Assembly: GCA_964639215.1 (NCBI GenBank) | Contig: CAZXCV010000024.1 | Span: 1-10,314 of the forward strand | DNA length: 10,314 nt | From: UBA6120 sp964639215 | Lineage (GTDB): Bacteria; Bacillota_I; Bacilli_A; RFN20; CAG-826 | Direction: 5' to 3' | Shown: in pieces, positions 1-6,767 of the stretch | Layout of the letters: each line of letters opens with the position of its first letter | How positions within the stretch are numbered: position 1 is the first letter of the stretch | Translations under genes and position numbers: made by a program | Notes under the pieces: model-generated | The model's database searches: none | What the model was told of the DNA's origin: nothing | The model's input: the letters and a program-made list of their open reading frames with translations, nothing else

Positions 1-1630
1 AAATTTCAAGGTATTTATTATTGCTCGTCCCTTCAACATACTCAGAAATGATTAAATCAGTGGCGTACAGGACTCCAACACGAGCGCCTTGATTCGTAAT
101 TGTAATATCGTACGTCGCTGTCTTTCCTAAATAAGTAACGGTGATTGTTTGTGTCCCGATTTTATCCATATTTGGAGTTGAAATGGCGTAGTTAATAATC
201 GTTTCAGGGGCACCTTCATCAAAATTAGCGGTTACAACTAACCCATCATTGTTGAAATCCTCTTGGAACTTGAAAGTGCTTTGCACACTCGAGGTATTCA
301 AAGAGATCGAAAGTAGTGTTTTGGTCGAAGCAGTGACCGAAATCGAGTAACTAGTGGTTTTAGTTATTCCGAGTTCGGTGTAGCTGATTGTAATTGTTTG
401 TGAACCAGTGCCACTGATGATTGAACCAGAAACTGGATCGGTCGAATATGAGTTAACAACGCGACTACCATCTTCATAGGTTGCGGTGACCACAAGACCA
501 GATGTATCGAGTGCTTCACCTTCAAAGTAAGAAGTTTTGGCCAAAGAGGTGTCAACCGAAATACTAAGGAGTGGCGCCGCATCGCCTTCCCAGGCAGGAT
601 TTGAACCAACAGAACTTGTTTCAGCGGCAATTGTGGCACCTGGACCACTATAACTCGTGTCAAAGGCAATCGTTGCCCATTCTGGATGGTCAATGAATGG
701 ATTGCGGTTAAGTTGGTAATTATTATAGATTAGGTTATTACGATGAATTTCATACTCATCAACTGGATCGAGTAAATTCCATTCAAGTAATGTTTCAAGA
801 TCGCCCGCCAAACCTGCTTGGCTAGGCGAGGCAGTTACGGCACTTGGGGAACCATTAACAAGCGTTAATTTTGGATGCAAAACATCTTCATAAGTATAGT
901 AGCGTGCTGGCATGTAAAACATCGCCCGAGCAATATCACCTTTATACTCATCAAGTGGTTCCATGACTTTTTGCGAGTAGCCACTGATGTAGCCGTTACG
1001 ACCAACATAAGTCCCATAATCATTGACATAACTTGTGATACCTGATGTTGGAATCGCAAAGTTGTAGTTGCTGTGTAATTGCTGATTTCCTTTGACATCA
1101 GATGGCACGAGAGAATGGAAATCGCTTCCAGCGCCACCAATTCTTCCAAAATTACCAAGTGATTGCGCCCATAAGTGCTCTTTATCAAAACTGACACGGG
1201 AAGCGCCTGGATTTTTAAAGAGATCGGCAGTCGCCGCACTGTCGTTATAATCAGCGTAGAACTTACGGATGTAAGGCATGTCATTCACATAATCGAAATT
1301 TGAAAGTTGCGCACTCGATAAAGGACTTAGTGTCCAATTGCGATCCATAATCTTATAGGCCGTCCGATCAGAGTCAGAATCATAGCTATATTCACGATGA
1401 CCATCGATGATTTGATTTAAAGCGGCAAGAAGACTATCGCCCGATAAACCAGAAACTCCGGCATAATAAGTATTAACCTGACTATCGGTTAAATCAGTGA
1501 CGTTGACATTCGTAGGAAGAACTTGGGCATCAGTTTCGAGTGGTCGAATAAAACCAGTGTGGATCACTGTTAATGCGATTAATCCAATTGCGAGTGATTT
1601 TAGTGATAATTTCAATAAAGTTTTGTTCAT
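1..1630 (-). CDS. Secreted endonuclease I-family nuclease with Ig-like and lamin-tail domains (3' end off window)
   Basis: An open frame runs without a stop from ATG at 1630 (complement) to the left edge, giving 543 residues of a longer protein. TAAGGAA (1637-1643, complement) is the ribosome binding site. Residues 1-35 form a signal peptide: a lysine-rich start, a hydrophobic core around 13-28, and possible cleavage near TDAQ. Residues about 60-325 are an endonuclease I (EndA/Vvn-type, His-Me finger) domain. The motif DKEHLWAQS (149-157) carries the likely catalytic His152 and metal ligand Glu151. SDFHSLVPSD (169-178), an Asn-rich segment at 182-190 and the family-typical NRNPFIDHPEWA (308-319) follow. 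Residues about 354-434 and 439-512 look like Big_3-type Ig-like domains (EGEALDTSGLVVTATYEDGS at 370-389). DLIISEYVEGTSNNKYLEI (525-543) is the start of a lamin-tail-like (LTD) domain. The family cuts DNA or RNA non-specifically outside the cytoplasm; surface or extracellular DNA breakdown is inferred. Anchoring cannot be judged because the C-terminus is missing. Confidence 0.9.
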   Translation of the reverse strand, partial: MNKTLLKLSLKSLAIGLIALTVIHTGFIRPLETDAQVLPTNVNVTDLTDSQVNTYYAGVSGLSGDSLLAALNQIIDGHREYSYDSDSDRTAYKIMDRNWTLSPLSSAQLSNFDYVNDMPYIRKFYADYNDSAATADLFKNPGASRVSFDKEHLWAQSLGNFGRIGGAGSDFHSLVPSDVKGNQQLHSNYNFAIPTSGITSYVNDYGTYVGRNGYISGYSQKVMEPLDEYKGDIARAMFYMPARYYTYEDVLHPKLTLVNGSPSAVTASPSQAGLAGDLETLLEWNLLDPVDEYEIHRNNLIYNNYQLNRNPFIDHPEWATIAFDTSYSGPGATIAAETSSVGSNPAWEGDAAPLLSISVDTSLAKTSYFEGEALDTSGLVVTATYEDGSRVVNSYSTDPVSGSIISGTGSQTITISYTELGITKTTSYSISVTASTKTLLSISLNTSSVQSTFKFQEDFNNDGLVVTANFDEGAPETIINYAISTPNMDKIGTQTITVTYLGKTATYDITITNQGARVGVLYATDLIISEYVEGTSNNKYLEI

Positions 1631-1670
1631 GTATCGTTCCTTATTCGTTTGGTATGGGTGTCGAGTAATT

Positions 1671-1676
1671 ATTATA
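1671..1676 (-). promoter_or_regulatory. Candidate -10 box for the nuclease gene
   Basis: Read on the minus strand this is a perfect TATAAT, about 40 bases upstream of the nuclease ATG. No good -35 hexamer lies 16-18 bases upstream. That place holds the inverted repeat at 1696-1709, so expression may depend on a regulator. This is a motif-level call only. Confidence 0.35.
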
Positions 1677-1695
1677 ACCTCTAATTATTAAAATA

Positions 1696-1709
1696 CTATC
1701 TTTAGATAG
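1696..1709. repeat. Perfect short inverted repeat, possible operator
   Basis: CTATCT and AGATAG flank a two-base TT spacer, giving a perfect 14-base dyad. It covers the expected -35 position of the candidate nuclease promoter on the minus strand, where a repressor or activator dimer could bind. In A+T-rich DNA a dyad of this size also arises by chance. Confidence 0.3.
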
Positions 1710-1738
1710 ATTGGGGGCGAAAAACATCATTCTCATCA

Positions 1739-1793
1739 TTAAACAATCGTTATTTATCATTCAATCTTATAGTAACGATGAATTAATGTTTAA
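1739..1793. repeat. Imperfect long inverted repeat in the divergent region
   Basis: Two consecutive seven-base arms, TTAAACA and ATCGTTA, are matched on the other side by TAACGAT and TGTTTAA. The inner loop is 20 bases, and seven extra bases lie between the two right-hand arms. No T tract follows, so it is not an intrinsic terminator. Its role is unknown; an operator or a small structured RNA is possible. Confidence 0.4.
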
Positions 1794-1944
1794 CCATGAG
1801 TGGTGTTTTTGTCATTGCATGGTCGATTCTAAGTAACCACTAAGAATATTTGAATTAGAAAGCATGTTGATGTTCAATTTCTGAGCGATTTGAATCTTAA
1901 CTGCCGTAGTTTGATATGATGGAAATAAGAATGTGAAACTATTA

Positions 1945-1953
1945 TGATATAAT
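1945..1953 (+). promoter_or_regulatory. Extended -10 promoter of the deaminase-ecf-truA operon
   Basis: TGATATAAT is an extended -10 element (TG, one base, perfect TATAAT), 21 bases before the deaminase ATG. No recognisable -35 sits at the normal distance, which is usual for extended -10 promoters. The same nine bases occur ahead of the yebC gene. Transcription would start near 1960, leaving a very short leader. Confidence 0.55.
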
Positions 1954-1974
1954 AGCAAACTTGTGAGGAAGCTT

Positions 1975-2457
1975 ATGGTAATGAAACGCAGTGATTATAT
2001 ATCGTGGGATGAATATTTTATGGGGATTGCCCTCATGAGTGCAATGCGAAGCAAAGATCCATCAACACAAGTTGGGGCATGTATTGCTGATTGCCATCAT
2101 AAAGTCGTTTCGATTGGCTATAACGGCATGCCGATGGGCTGTAGCGATGATGTTTGTCCTTGGGGTGCTGGTGAAGGTTTAGACAGCAAATATTTGTATG
2201 TTTGTCACGCTGAGCTTAATGCCATTTTAAATACGCGCGATGGAACGGCCTTACGTGGTTGCAGTCTCTATGTTACTTTATTTCCATGTAACGAATGCGC
2301 GAAAGCCATTATTCAATCAGGCATTAAAGAAGTCATTTTCCAAGACGATAAATATGCCGAGCAAGTATCATTCCAAGCGAGTAAGAAGATGTTTGACCTC
2401 GCTGGTGTTAGCTACCGTCAATACATTGGACGACTTCCCCACATTGAATATCGGTAA
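1975..2457 (+). CDS. dCMP deaminase, animal/T-even-phage type
   Basis: Zinc-dependent deamination of dCMP to dUMP, the precursor of dTMP through thymidylate synthase; cytoplasmic. In the 160-residue product, CHAE (77-80) supplies zinc ligand His78 and proton-shuttle Glu80, and PCNEC (104-108) supplies Cys105 and Cys108. The stretches RSKDPSTQVGACI (25-37), IGYNGMPMGCSDD (47-59), LFPCNECAK (102-110) and GIKEVIF (116-122) closely resemble my memory of human DCTD and related phage enzymes, more than Bacillus ComEB. That family is often allosterically controlled by dCTP and dTTP; control here is inferred. ATG at 1975 is chosen because GAGGA (1965-1969) lies five bases before it. GTG at 1963 has no ribosome binding site, and ATG at 1981 is a weaker alternative. 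It is the first gene of the plus-strand operon, divergent from the nuclease. Confidence 0.9.
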   Translation: MVMKRSDYISWDEYFMGIALMSAMRSKDPSTQVGACIADCHHKVVSIGYNGMPMGCSDDVCPWGAGEGLDSKYLYVCHAELNAILNTRDGTALRGCSLYVTLFPCNECAKAIIQSGIKEVIFQDDKYAEQVSFQASKKMFDLAGVSYRQYIGRLPHIEYR

Positions 2458-2462
2458 GAATT

Positions 2463-2699
2463 ATGAGAATGAAACGATGTATTAAATTTAAATTCGATCA
2501 AGCTTTTTGGCGGAGATTCTTTATCGTTTCGCTCATTTATATCTTATTTATGATTATTGTATGGGGCACGATTTCCCGCCAATTTCCTAATGGTATCCAA
2601 CCTAATTGGCTCTTTTGGCTTATTATCGGGCTTTCAATCAGCTTATATATTGTCTTCATTATTTTGATTGAAATCGCCAACATGAAGAAGGTGCGGTAG
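2463..2699 (+). CDS. Small two-helix membrane protein, function unknown
   Basis: I do not recognise this 78-residue protein. It has a basic N-terminus (residues 1-18, with five Lys/Arg before residue 12 and two more at 17-18). One hydrophobic helix lies at about 19-37, a short polar loop with Pro and Asn at 38-47, a second helix at about 48-70, and a basic tail ends in KKVR. Positive-inside reasoning puts both ends in the cytoplasm. It starts five bases after the deaminase stop, with only a weak site (GGTAAGAA) ahead; ATG at 2469 is an alternative start. Its last stop base is the first base of the ecfA1 GTG, so it is translated with the transporter genes. It could be an accessory membrane protein, but nothing in the sequence shows this. 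Confidence 0.7.
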   Translation: MRMKRCIKFKFDQAFWRRFFIVSLIYILFMIIVWGTISRQFPNGIQPNWLFWLIIGLSISLYIVFIILIEIANMKKVR

Positions 2700-3514
2700 T
2701 GGCAATTTTAAGCATTGACAACTTATCATTTTCTTATGATGGTCAAACCGATGTTTTAAAAAACATTTCATTGAAAATTGAAGCTGGAAGCTATCTTTCC
2801 ATCATCGGTCATAATGGTAGTGGTAAATCAACGCTAGCAAAACTGATTGTTGGACTATTAGAAGCCAAGCGGGGAGATATATATCTTTTTGAACAAAAAC
2901 TAACGCCAAAATCAATTGTCGAATTACGGCCAAAATTAGGAATCGTCTTCCAAAATCCAGATAATCAATTTATTGGGGCGACTGTCGCTGATGATATCGC
3001 CTTTGGATTAGAAAATCGGCAAGTGCCCCACGATGGCATGCAACCGTTAATTGATGAATTTGCCGCGAAAGTTAAAATGGAAGATTTTCTTGACAAAGAA
3101 CCAAGCAATTTGTCGGGTGGTCAAAAGCAACGCGTGGCAATTGCAGGTGTCTTAGCGATGAAACCAGACCTCATCATCATGGACGAAGCCACGGCGATGC
3201 TTGACCCAAAAGGGAAACGTGAAATACGCGATATTGCTTTAGCGATGCGCGTTGATCATCCCGAACTAACGATTATCTCGATTACGCATGATATCGAAGA
3301 AGCGTATCGCAGCGATGAAATCATCGTTTTGAATGAAGGCGAAATCGCATTGCGTGGAACGCCTGAACAAGTGTTTTCTCAACGCGACACACTTCGGGCG
3401 ATTGATCTCGACATTCCTTTTATCATGAAGATGGCCGAGGCTTTAGAAAATGTTGGAATCGATGTTTCAAATGCGAATTCAATCAAACAATTGGCGGCCA
3501 AATTATGCCGATAA
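2699..3514 (+). CDS. ecfA1: ECF transporter ATPase EcfA1
   Basis: One of two ATP-binding subunits that power energy-coupling-factor uptake of vitamins or metal ions; it sits on the cytoplasmic face bound to EcfT. The 271-residue protein has all ABC motifs: Walker A GHNGSGKST (37-45), Q-loop Gln85 in VFQNPDNQF, signature LSGGQ (138-142), Walker B LIIMDEAT (158-165) with catalytic Glu163, and switch His197 in THD. DEATAMLDP is typical of EcfA1, against DEPTAGLDP in EcfA2, and fixes the assignment. A C-terminal extension after about 220 (TPEQVF onward) is the usual EcfA dimerisation region. The start is GTG at 2699, overlapping the previous stop by one base, with AAGAAGG (2685-2691) seven bases upstream. 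It overlaps ecfA2 by 10 bases. No S component is encoded here, so the module probably serves S proteins encoded elsewhere. Confidence 0.95.
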   Translation: MAILSIDNLSFSYDGQTDVLKNISLKIEAGSYLSIIGHNGSGKSTLAKLIVGLLEAKRGDIYLFEQKLTPKSIVELRPKLGIVFQNPDNQFIGATVADDIAFGLENRQVPHDGMQPLIDEFAAKVKMEDFLDKEPSNLSGGQKQRVAIAGVLAMKPDLIIMDEATAMLDPKGKREIRDIALAMRVDHPELTIISITHDIEEAYRSDEIIVLNEGEIALRGTPEQVFSQRDTLRAIDLDIPFIMKMAEALENVGIDVSNANSIKQLAAKLCR

Positions 3515-4356
3515 AATTTAGGAATGTCTTTTATACTTACTCACCAAAAACACCGTTTCAGTTTGAAGCGCTCCATAGTATTAATATTGATATCAAAGAT
3601 AAATCATTCACTGCCATCGTCGGGCATACCGGAAGTGGCAAATCAACGTTAATCCAGCACATTAACGCACTTTTATTGCCGAGCGAAGGATCTATTGAAG
3701 TCGATGACATGATCATCAAGGCTAAAGAAAAAATTAAACATATTAAGAAATTTAGGAAACATGCCGGACTCGTATTCCAATTTCCGGAGTACCAACTATT
3801 TGAAGAATCAGTCGAAAAAGACGTTGCCTTTGGTCCACGTAATTTTGGTGCCGATGAAAAAACAGCAATAGCGAAAGCCCATGAAGCATTAATCGCGGTT
3901 GGCATTGATGAATCGCTTTTCAAACGATCGCCATTTGAACTTTCGGGTGGCCAACGACGCCGTGTGGCAATTGCCGGCATTATTGCGATGGAACCAAAAG
4001 TACTCGTACTCGACGAACCAACCGCCGGACTCGATCCACGCGGAGCCCAAGAAATGATGGATCTATTTGATAAAATCCATAAATCAGGAACGACGATTGT
4101 CCTGGTGACACACGACATGAATATCGTCCTCCGTTATGCAAGTGATGTCATTGTGATGAAAGATGGGAAAATCGTCAAAGTCACTGATCCATTATCGCTC
4201 TTTGATAGCGACTATGAAGATTACAATCTCGAAATTCCCAATCTCTATCATTTTGCCAAATTACTTAAAAATGGTGGTTATCAATTTGACATGCGCGATG
4301 TTCGAACGATCGAGCACATGGCCACGATTATTAAGGATGGGTATCATCATGGCTAA
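3505..4356 (+). CDS. ecfA2: ECF transporter ATPase EcfA2
   Basis: The second ATPase of the ECF module, forming a heterodimer with EcfA1. The 283 residues contain Walker A GHTGSGKST (40-48), Q-loop Gln92 in VFQFPEYQLF, signature LSGGQ (146-150), Walker B VLVLDEPT (166-173) with Glu171, the DEPTAGLDP D-loop and switch His203. FQFPEYQLFEESVEKDVAFGP is the family hallmark for the EcfA2 Q-loop region. The ATG overlaps the end of ecfA1 by 10 bases, and only a weak GGCGG-like site precedes it, so translation is probably coupled to ecfA1. The last eight bases are shared with ecfT. Intact motifs on both ATPases suggest two competent ATP sites. Confidence 0.95.
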   Translation: MPIKFRNVFYTYSPKTPFQFEALHSINIDIKDKSFTAIVGHTGSGKSTLIQHINALLLPSEGSIEVDDMIIKAKEKIKHIKKFRKHAGLVFQFPEYQLFEESVEKDVAFGPRNFGADEKTAIAKAHEALIAVGIDESLFKRSPFELSGGQRRRVAIAGIIAMEPKVLVLDEPTAGLDPRGAQEMMDLFDKIHKSGTTIVLVTHDMNIVLRYASDVIVMKDGKIVKVTDPLSLFDSDYEDYNLEIPNLYHFAKLLKNGGYQFDMRDVRTIEHMATIIKDGYHHG

Positions 4357-5197
4357 TATTGCGCTAGGAAGATATGTCCCGTATAACTCGATGATTCATC
4401 GTCTCGATCCACGGTTAAAGATGTTCGGGCTCATTATTTTAATGGTCGGTATTTTCATGAAATTCGCCAATATCCCGATGAATTTCATCATGTATGGAAT
4501 TATCTTCATCTTCATTTCGATTTTAATGGTTATTAGTCACATACGTTTCAGCAGTCTTTTCAAGCAACTCAAAGCGTTATGGATTATGATTACATTTCTT
4601 CTAATTATTAATACGATTGTGCCTAACACTGGGGCAATTGCTTTTTCTATCGGATCATGGCATATCTATTGGAATGCCATATTTCAAACATTTTATATTG
4701 TCATTCGACTTGTCTTGATGATTGCTTTAACGATGGTGCTCACTTCAACAACGCGACCACTTGACTTAACTTACGCAATCGAATGGTACTTACTGCCTCT
4801 TAAAGTAGTTCGTTTTCCAACCCATGAAATCGCGATGACGATTTCAATTGCCTTACGTTTTATTCCGACGTTACTTGATGAAACTTATCGAATTATGAAA
4901 GCTCAAGCAAGTCGTGGCGTTGATTTTGTCAGTGGCAAACTTTCCGAAAAAGTTCGGGCGATTATCTCCTTAATCGTTCCGTTATTCATCTCAGCCTTTC
5001 AACGAAGCGAAGAACTTGCGAATGCGATGGAAGCCAGAGGTTATAATCCAAGTGGTAAGCGGACGCGTTACCGCGTCATGCATTGGCGGATTGCTGATAC
5101 GCTGGGTTTACTATTCGTCGCTATTTTTTTAACGGGGGTAATCTTACTTGCCGTTTATAAAATCGATTTTATTGCACTGATCAAAGGATTGATCTAA
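4349..5197 (+). CDS. ecfT: ECF transporter transmembrane protein EcfT
   Basis: The membrane scaffold joining the two ATPases to substrate-binding S components. The 282-residue protein has hydrophobic helices at about 26-40, 45-66, 75-93, 108-133 and 253-272, and a cytoplasmic coupling region at about 165-240. That region holds the two diagnostic Arg motifs: SRG (188-190, in MKAQASRG) and ARG (229-231, in NAMEARGY), which dock into grooves of EcfA1 and EcfA2. Length is close to the usual 265. ATG at 4349 is chosen because AAGGA (4333-4337) lies 11 bases ahead and the protein starts with the family-like MANIALGRYVPYNSMIHRLDPR. An in-frame ATG at 4337 sits on that site and is less likely. It overlaps ecfA2 by eight bases; truA starts one base after its stop. 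Confidence 0.93.
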   Translation: MANIALGRYVPYNSMIHRLDPRLKMFGLIILMVGIFMKFANIPMNFIMYGIIFIFISILMVISHIRFSSLFKQLKALWIMITFLLIINTIVPNTGAIAFSIGSWHIYWNAIFQTFYIVIRLVLMIALTMVLTSTTRPLDLTYAIEWYLLPLKVVRFPTHEIAMTISIALRFIPTLLDETYRIMKAQASRGVDFVSGKLSEKVRAIISLIVPLFISAFQRSEELANAMEARGYNPSGKRTRYRVMHWRIADTLGLLFVAIFLTGVILLAVYKIDFIALIKGLI

Positions 5198-5198
5198 C

Positions 5199-5930
5199 AT
5201 GCGTGTTCTTGGAGTGCTAAGTTATGATGGAACATCATATTTTGGGTGGCAAAAACAACCAAACCAAGTGACAATACAATCAGAAGTCGAACGTGTTTTA
5301 AGTATCATTTTAGCAACATCGATCACAGTCTATGGTAGTGGTCGCACCGATGCTGGTGTCCACGCTTATGGCCAAACATTTCATTTTGACATTGAGAAAC
5401 CCTTTGATCTTATTAAATTAGAAATAGGCTTTAATGCTCTCGTTCATCATGATTTTCATCTTCTATCACTAAAGCGTGTTAAAAGCGACTTTCACGCTCG
5501 GTATAATGCTATTAATAAGGTATATTTTTATTTAATCAATAATGGCGAGTATTCACCATTTAATGTGCGATATGCCATGCAAATCCACACTAAATTAGAT
5601 CTTGAAGCGATGAAAAGTGGCGCGGAATTATTGATCGGAACCCATAATTTTCAAGACTTCACCACTAAAGTTGAGGATCAGGGAAATTTTGTAAGAACAG
5701 TCAAAGACATCGCCATTAAAACGAAAAACGGCATGATTCGCATCGACGTCACTGGTGATGGTTTCATGACGTATATGGTGCGCTTTATCGTTGGTGCTTT
5801 AATTGCAATTGGACTTCATAAAGAAAAACCAGAATTTATTAGTGAGCACCTTGATCAAAGCAAACGCGCGATGATTAGCTATAAAGCCAATCCACAAGGA
5901 CTCTATCTTTATAAGGTAAATTACAAGTGA
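5199..5930 (+). CDS. truA: tRNA pseudouridine(38-40) synthase TruA
   Basis: Converts uridines 38-40 in the anticodon stem-loop of many tRNAs to pseudouridine; cytoplasmic, needs no cofactor. The 243-residue length matches the family. GSGRTDAGVHA (46-56) contains nucleophile Asp51. DFHARYNAINKVYFYLI (97-113) and GDGFMTYMVRFIVG (186-199) are the other conserved blocks; the second often reads GDGFLYNMVR in relatives, so this copy is slightly divergent. ATG follows the ecfT stop by one base, with AAAGGA (5183-5188) ten bases upstream inside ecfT. The ecfA-ecfA-ecfT-truA order is typical of Firmicutes, but here rplM-rpsI does not follow directly. The stop TGA overlaps the GTG of the next gene by four bases. 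Confidence 0.95.
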   Translation: MRVLGVLSYDGTSYFGWQKQPNQVTIQSEVERVLSIILATSITVYGSGRTDAGVHAYGQTFHFDIEKPFDLIKLEIGFNALVHHDFHLLSLKRVKSDFHARYNAINKVYFYLINNGEYSPFNVRYAMQIHTKLDLEAMKSGAELLIGTHNFQDFTTKVEDQGNFVRTVKDIAIKTKNGMIRIDVTGDGFMTYMVRFIVGALIAIGLHKEKPEFISEHLDQSKRAMISYKANPQGLYLYKVNYK

Positions 5931-6721
5931 AACTAGATTATTGTTATCATACCCACACATATCGCTGCAGTCATGCAATCGGACGTGATGAAGATTATGT
6001 TAAATCAGCGATTAAAGCCGGTATTAATGTCTTGGGTTTTAGCGACCATATTTTTTACCCAACATTTCGACAACCAGGGTCACGTGGCGACTACGAAGAA
6101 CTCGAGGGGTATGTCAACTCGATCAGTGATTTAAAAGATAAATACGCTGATAAGGTTCAAATACATCTTGGATTTGAAGCCGAATATTACCAAGACCTCG
6201 ATTATTATTATCGAGAATTACTACGAACTGGGATTATCGATTATTTGATATTAGCCCAGCATTACCGCTATGAACATGGACGGCCAACGTTCTATTTTGG
6301 ATTCAGCAAAACACCTGAAGATATCAAGGAATACGGACGTGAACTAATTCGGGGTATGGAAACAAAGTTGTTTAAGTATGTCGCCCATCCTGATTTATTT
6401 ATGGCGCATTATGAGGCCGGGTTTGATGAACACGCTCAGTTAGTCGCTCGTCAAATTTGTGAGGTAGCGAAACGACTTGATCTCCCTCTGGAAATAAACA
6501 TGGGTGCCATACGTTTCGGTGGCATGCGCATCATTGGAAACGAGCAACGTTATCTTTATCCATACATCCCATTTTGGGAGATGGTTAAAAGTTATGACTT
6601 AAAAGTTATCGTTGGCATTGACGCTCATGATCCACGTGATTTCCTCGATTCTCGCAATCAAATCGTCATTGATATGGTGAAAAAACTCGATTTAAAACAT
6701 ATTGATAGACTCGATATTTGA
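5927..6721 (+). CDS. PHP-domain phosphoesterase, histidinol-phosphatase (HisK/HisJ)-like
   Basis: A 264-residue stand-alone PHP-domain hydrolase, a TIM-like barrel with a multi-metal site. Metal-ligand motifs are visible in order: HTH (His8, His10), His16, GFSDH (Asp40, His41), Glu84 in GFEAEY, His112 in AQHYRY, His154 in AHPD, and IDAHDP (Asp232, His234). The arrangement and length fit the HisJ/HisK histidinol-phosphatase group, which removes phosphate from histidinol phosphate in histidine synthesis. No his gene is nearby, and similar proteins hydrolyse other small phosphate esters, so the substrate is uncertain. GTG at 5927 overlaps the truA stop, with AAGG (5913-5916) ten bases upstream; coupled translation is likely. 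It closes the operon; a new promoter for yebC lies directly after its stop. Confidence 0.85.
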   Translation: MKLDYCYHTHTYRCSHAIGRDEDYVKSAIKAGINVLGFSDHIFYPTFRQPGSRGDYEELEGYVNSISDLKDKYADKVQIHLGFEAEYYQDLDYYYRELLRTGIIDYLILAQHYRYEHGRPTFYFGFSKTPEDIKEYGRELIRGMETKLFKYVAHPDLFMAHYEAGFDEHAQLVARQICEVAKRLDLPLEINMGAIRFGGMRIIGNEQRYLYPYIPFWEMVKSYDLKVIVGIDAHDPRDFLDSRNQIVIDMVKKLDLKHIDRLDI

Positions 6722-6741
6722 CACTGCTTTAGTGATATAAT
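6718..6741 (+). promoter_or_regulatory. Promoter of the yebC gene
   Basis: TGATATAAT (6733-6741) is an extended -10, identical to the one before the deaminase operon. A perfect TTGACA (6718-6723) overlaps the preceding stop but is only 12 bases from the TATAAT, too short for normal sigma contact, so the extended -10 probably does the work. A small CACT/AGTG dyad occupies the spacer. Confidence 0.6.
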
Positions 6742-6767
6742 ATCCATGTTAAAATGAGGTAAACACG

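Larger units (their letters stand above)
1631..1974. other. Divergent intergenic region with inverted repeats
   Basis: This 344-base gap separates the minus-strand nuclease from the plus-strand deaminase operon. I see no convincing coding frame. It holds the nuclease ribosome binding site and -10 candidate, the dyad at 1696-1709, and the extended -10 of the deaminase operon near its right end. In the middle is an imperfect long inverted repeat: TTAAACA-ATCGTTA (1739-1752) faces TAACGAT (1773-1779), a seven-base interruption, and TGTTTAA (1787-1793). A further AGTGGT/ACCACT pair lies at 1799-1804 and 1836-1841. These could be regulator sites or folded leader RNA. None has a terminator-like T tract. 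Confidence 0.5.

Noticed and set aside
364..1284. Minus-strand frames at 364-693 and 865-1284 as separate genes
   Set aside because: They lie in other frames inside the nuclease gene, whose uninterrupted frame shows clear signal peptide, nuclease, Ig-like and LTD-like motifs.
3558..4118. Long minus-strand frame inside ecfA2
   Set aside because: It is the antisense shadow of a clear ABC ATPase with intact motifs and has no recognisable domain.
4163..4348. Upstream extension of ecfT to 4163
   Set aside because: The added stretch overlaps the ecfA2 coding end in another frame and does not resemble EcfT; the ATG at 4349 gives the family N-terminus.
6722..6734. CACT/AGTG hairpin as a terminator for the deaminase-php operon
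   Set aside because: Only four base pairs and no T tract; it lies in the spacer of the yebC promoter.
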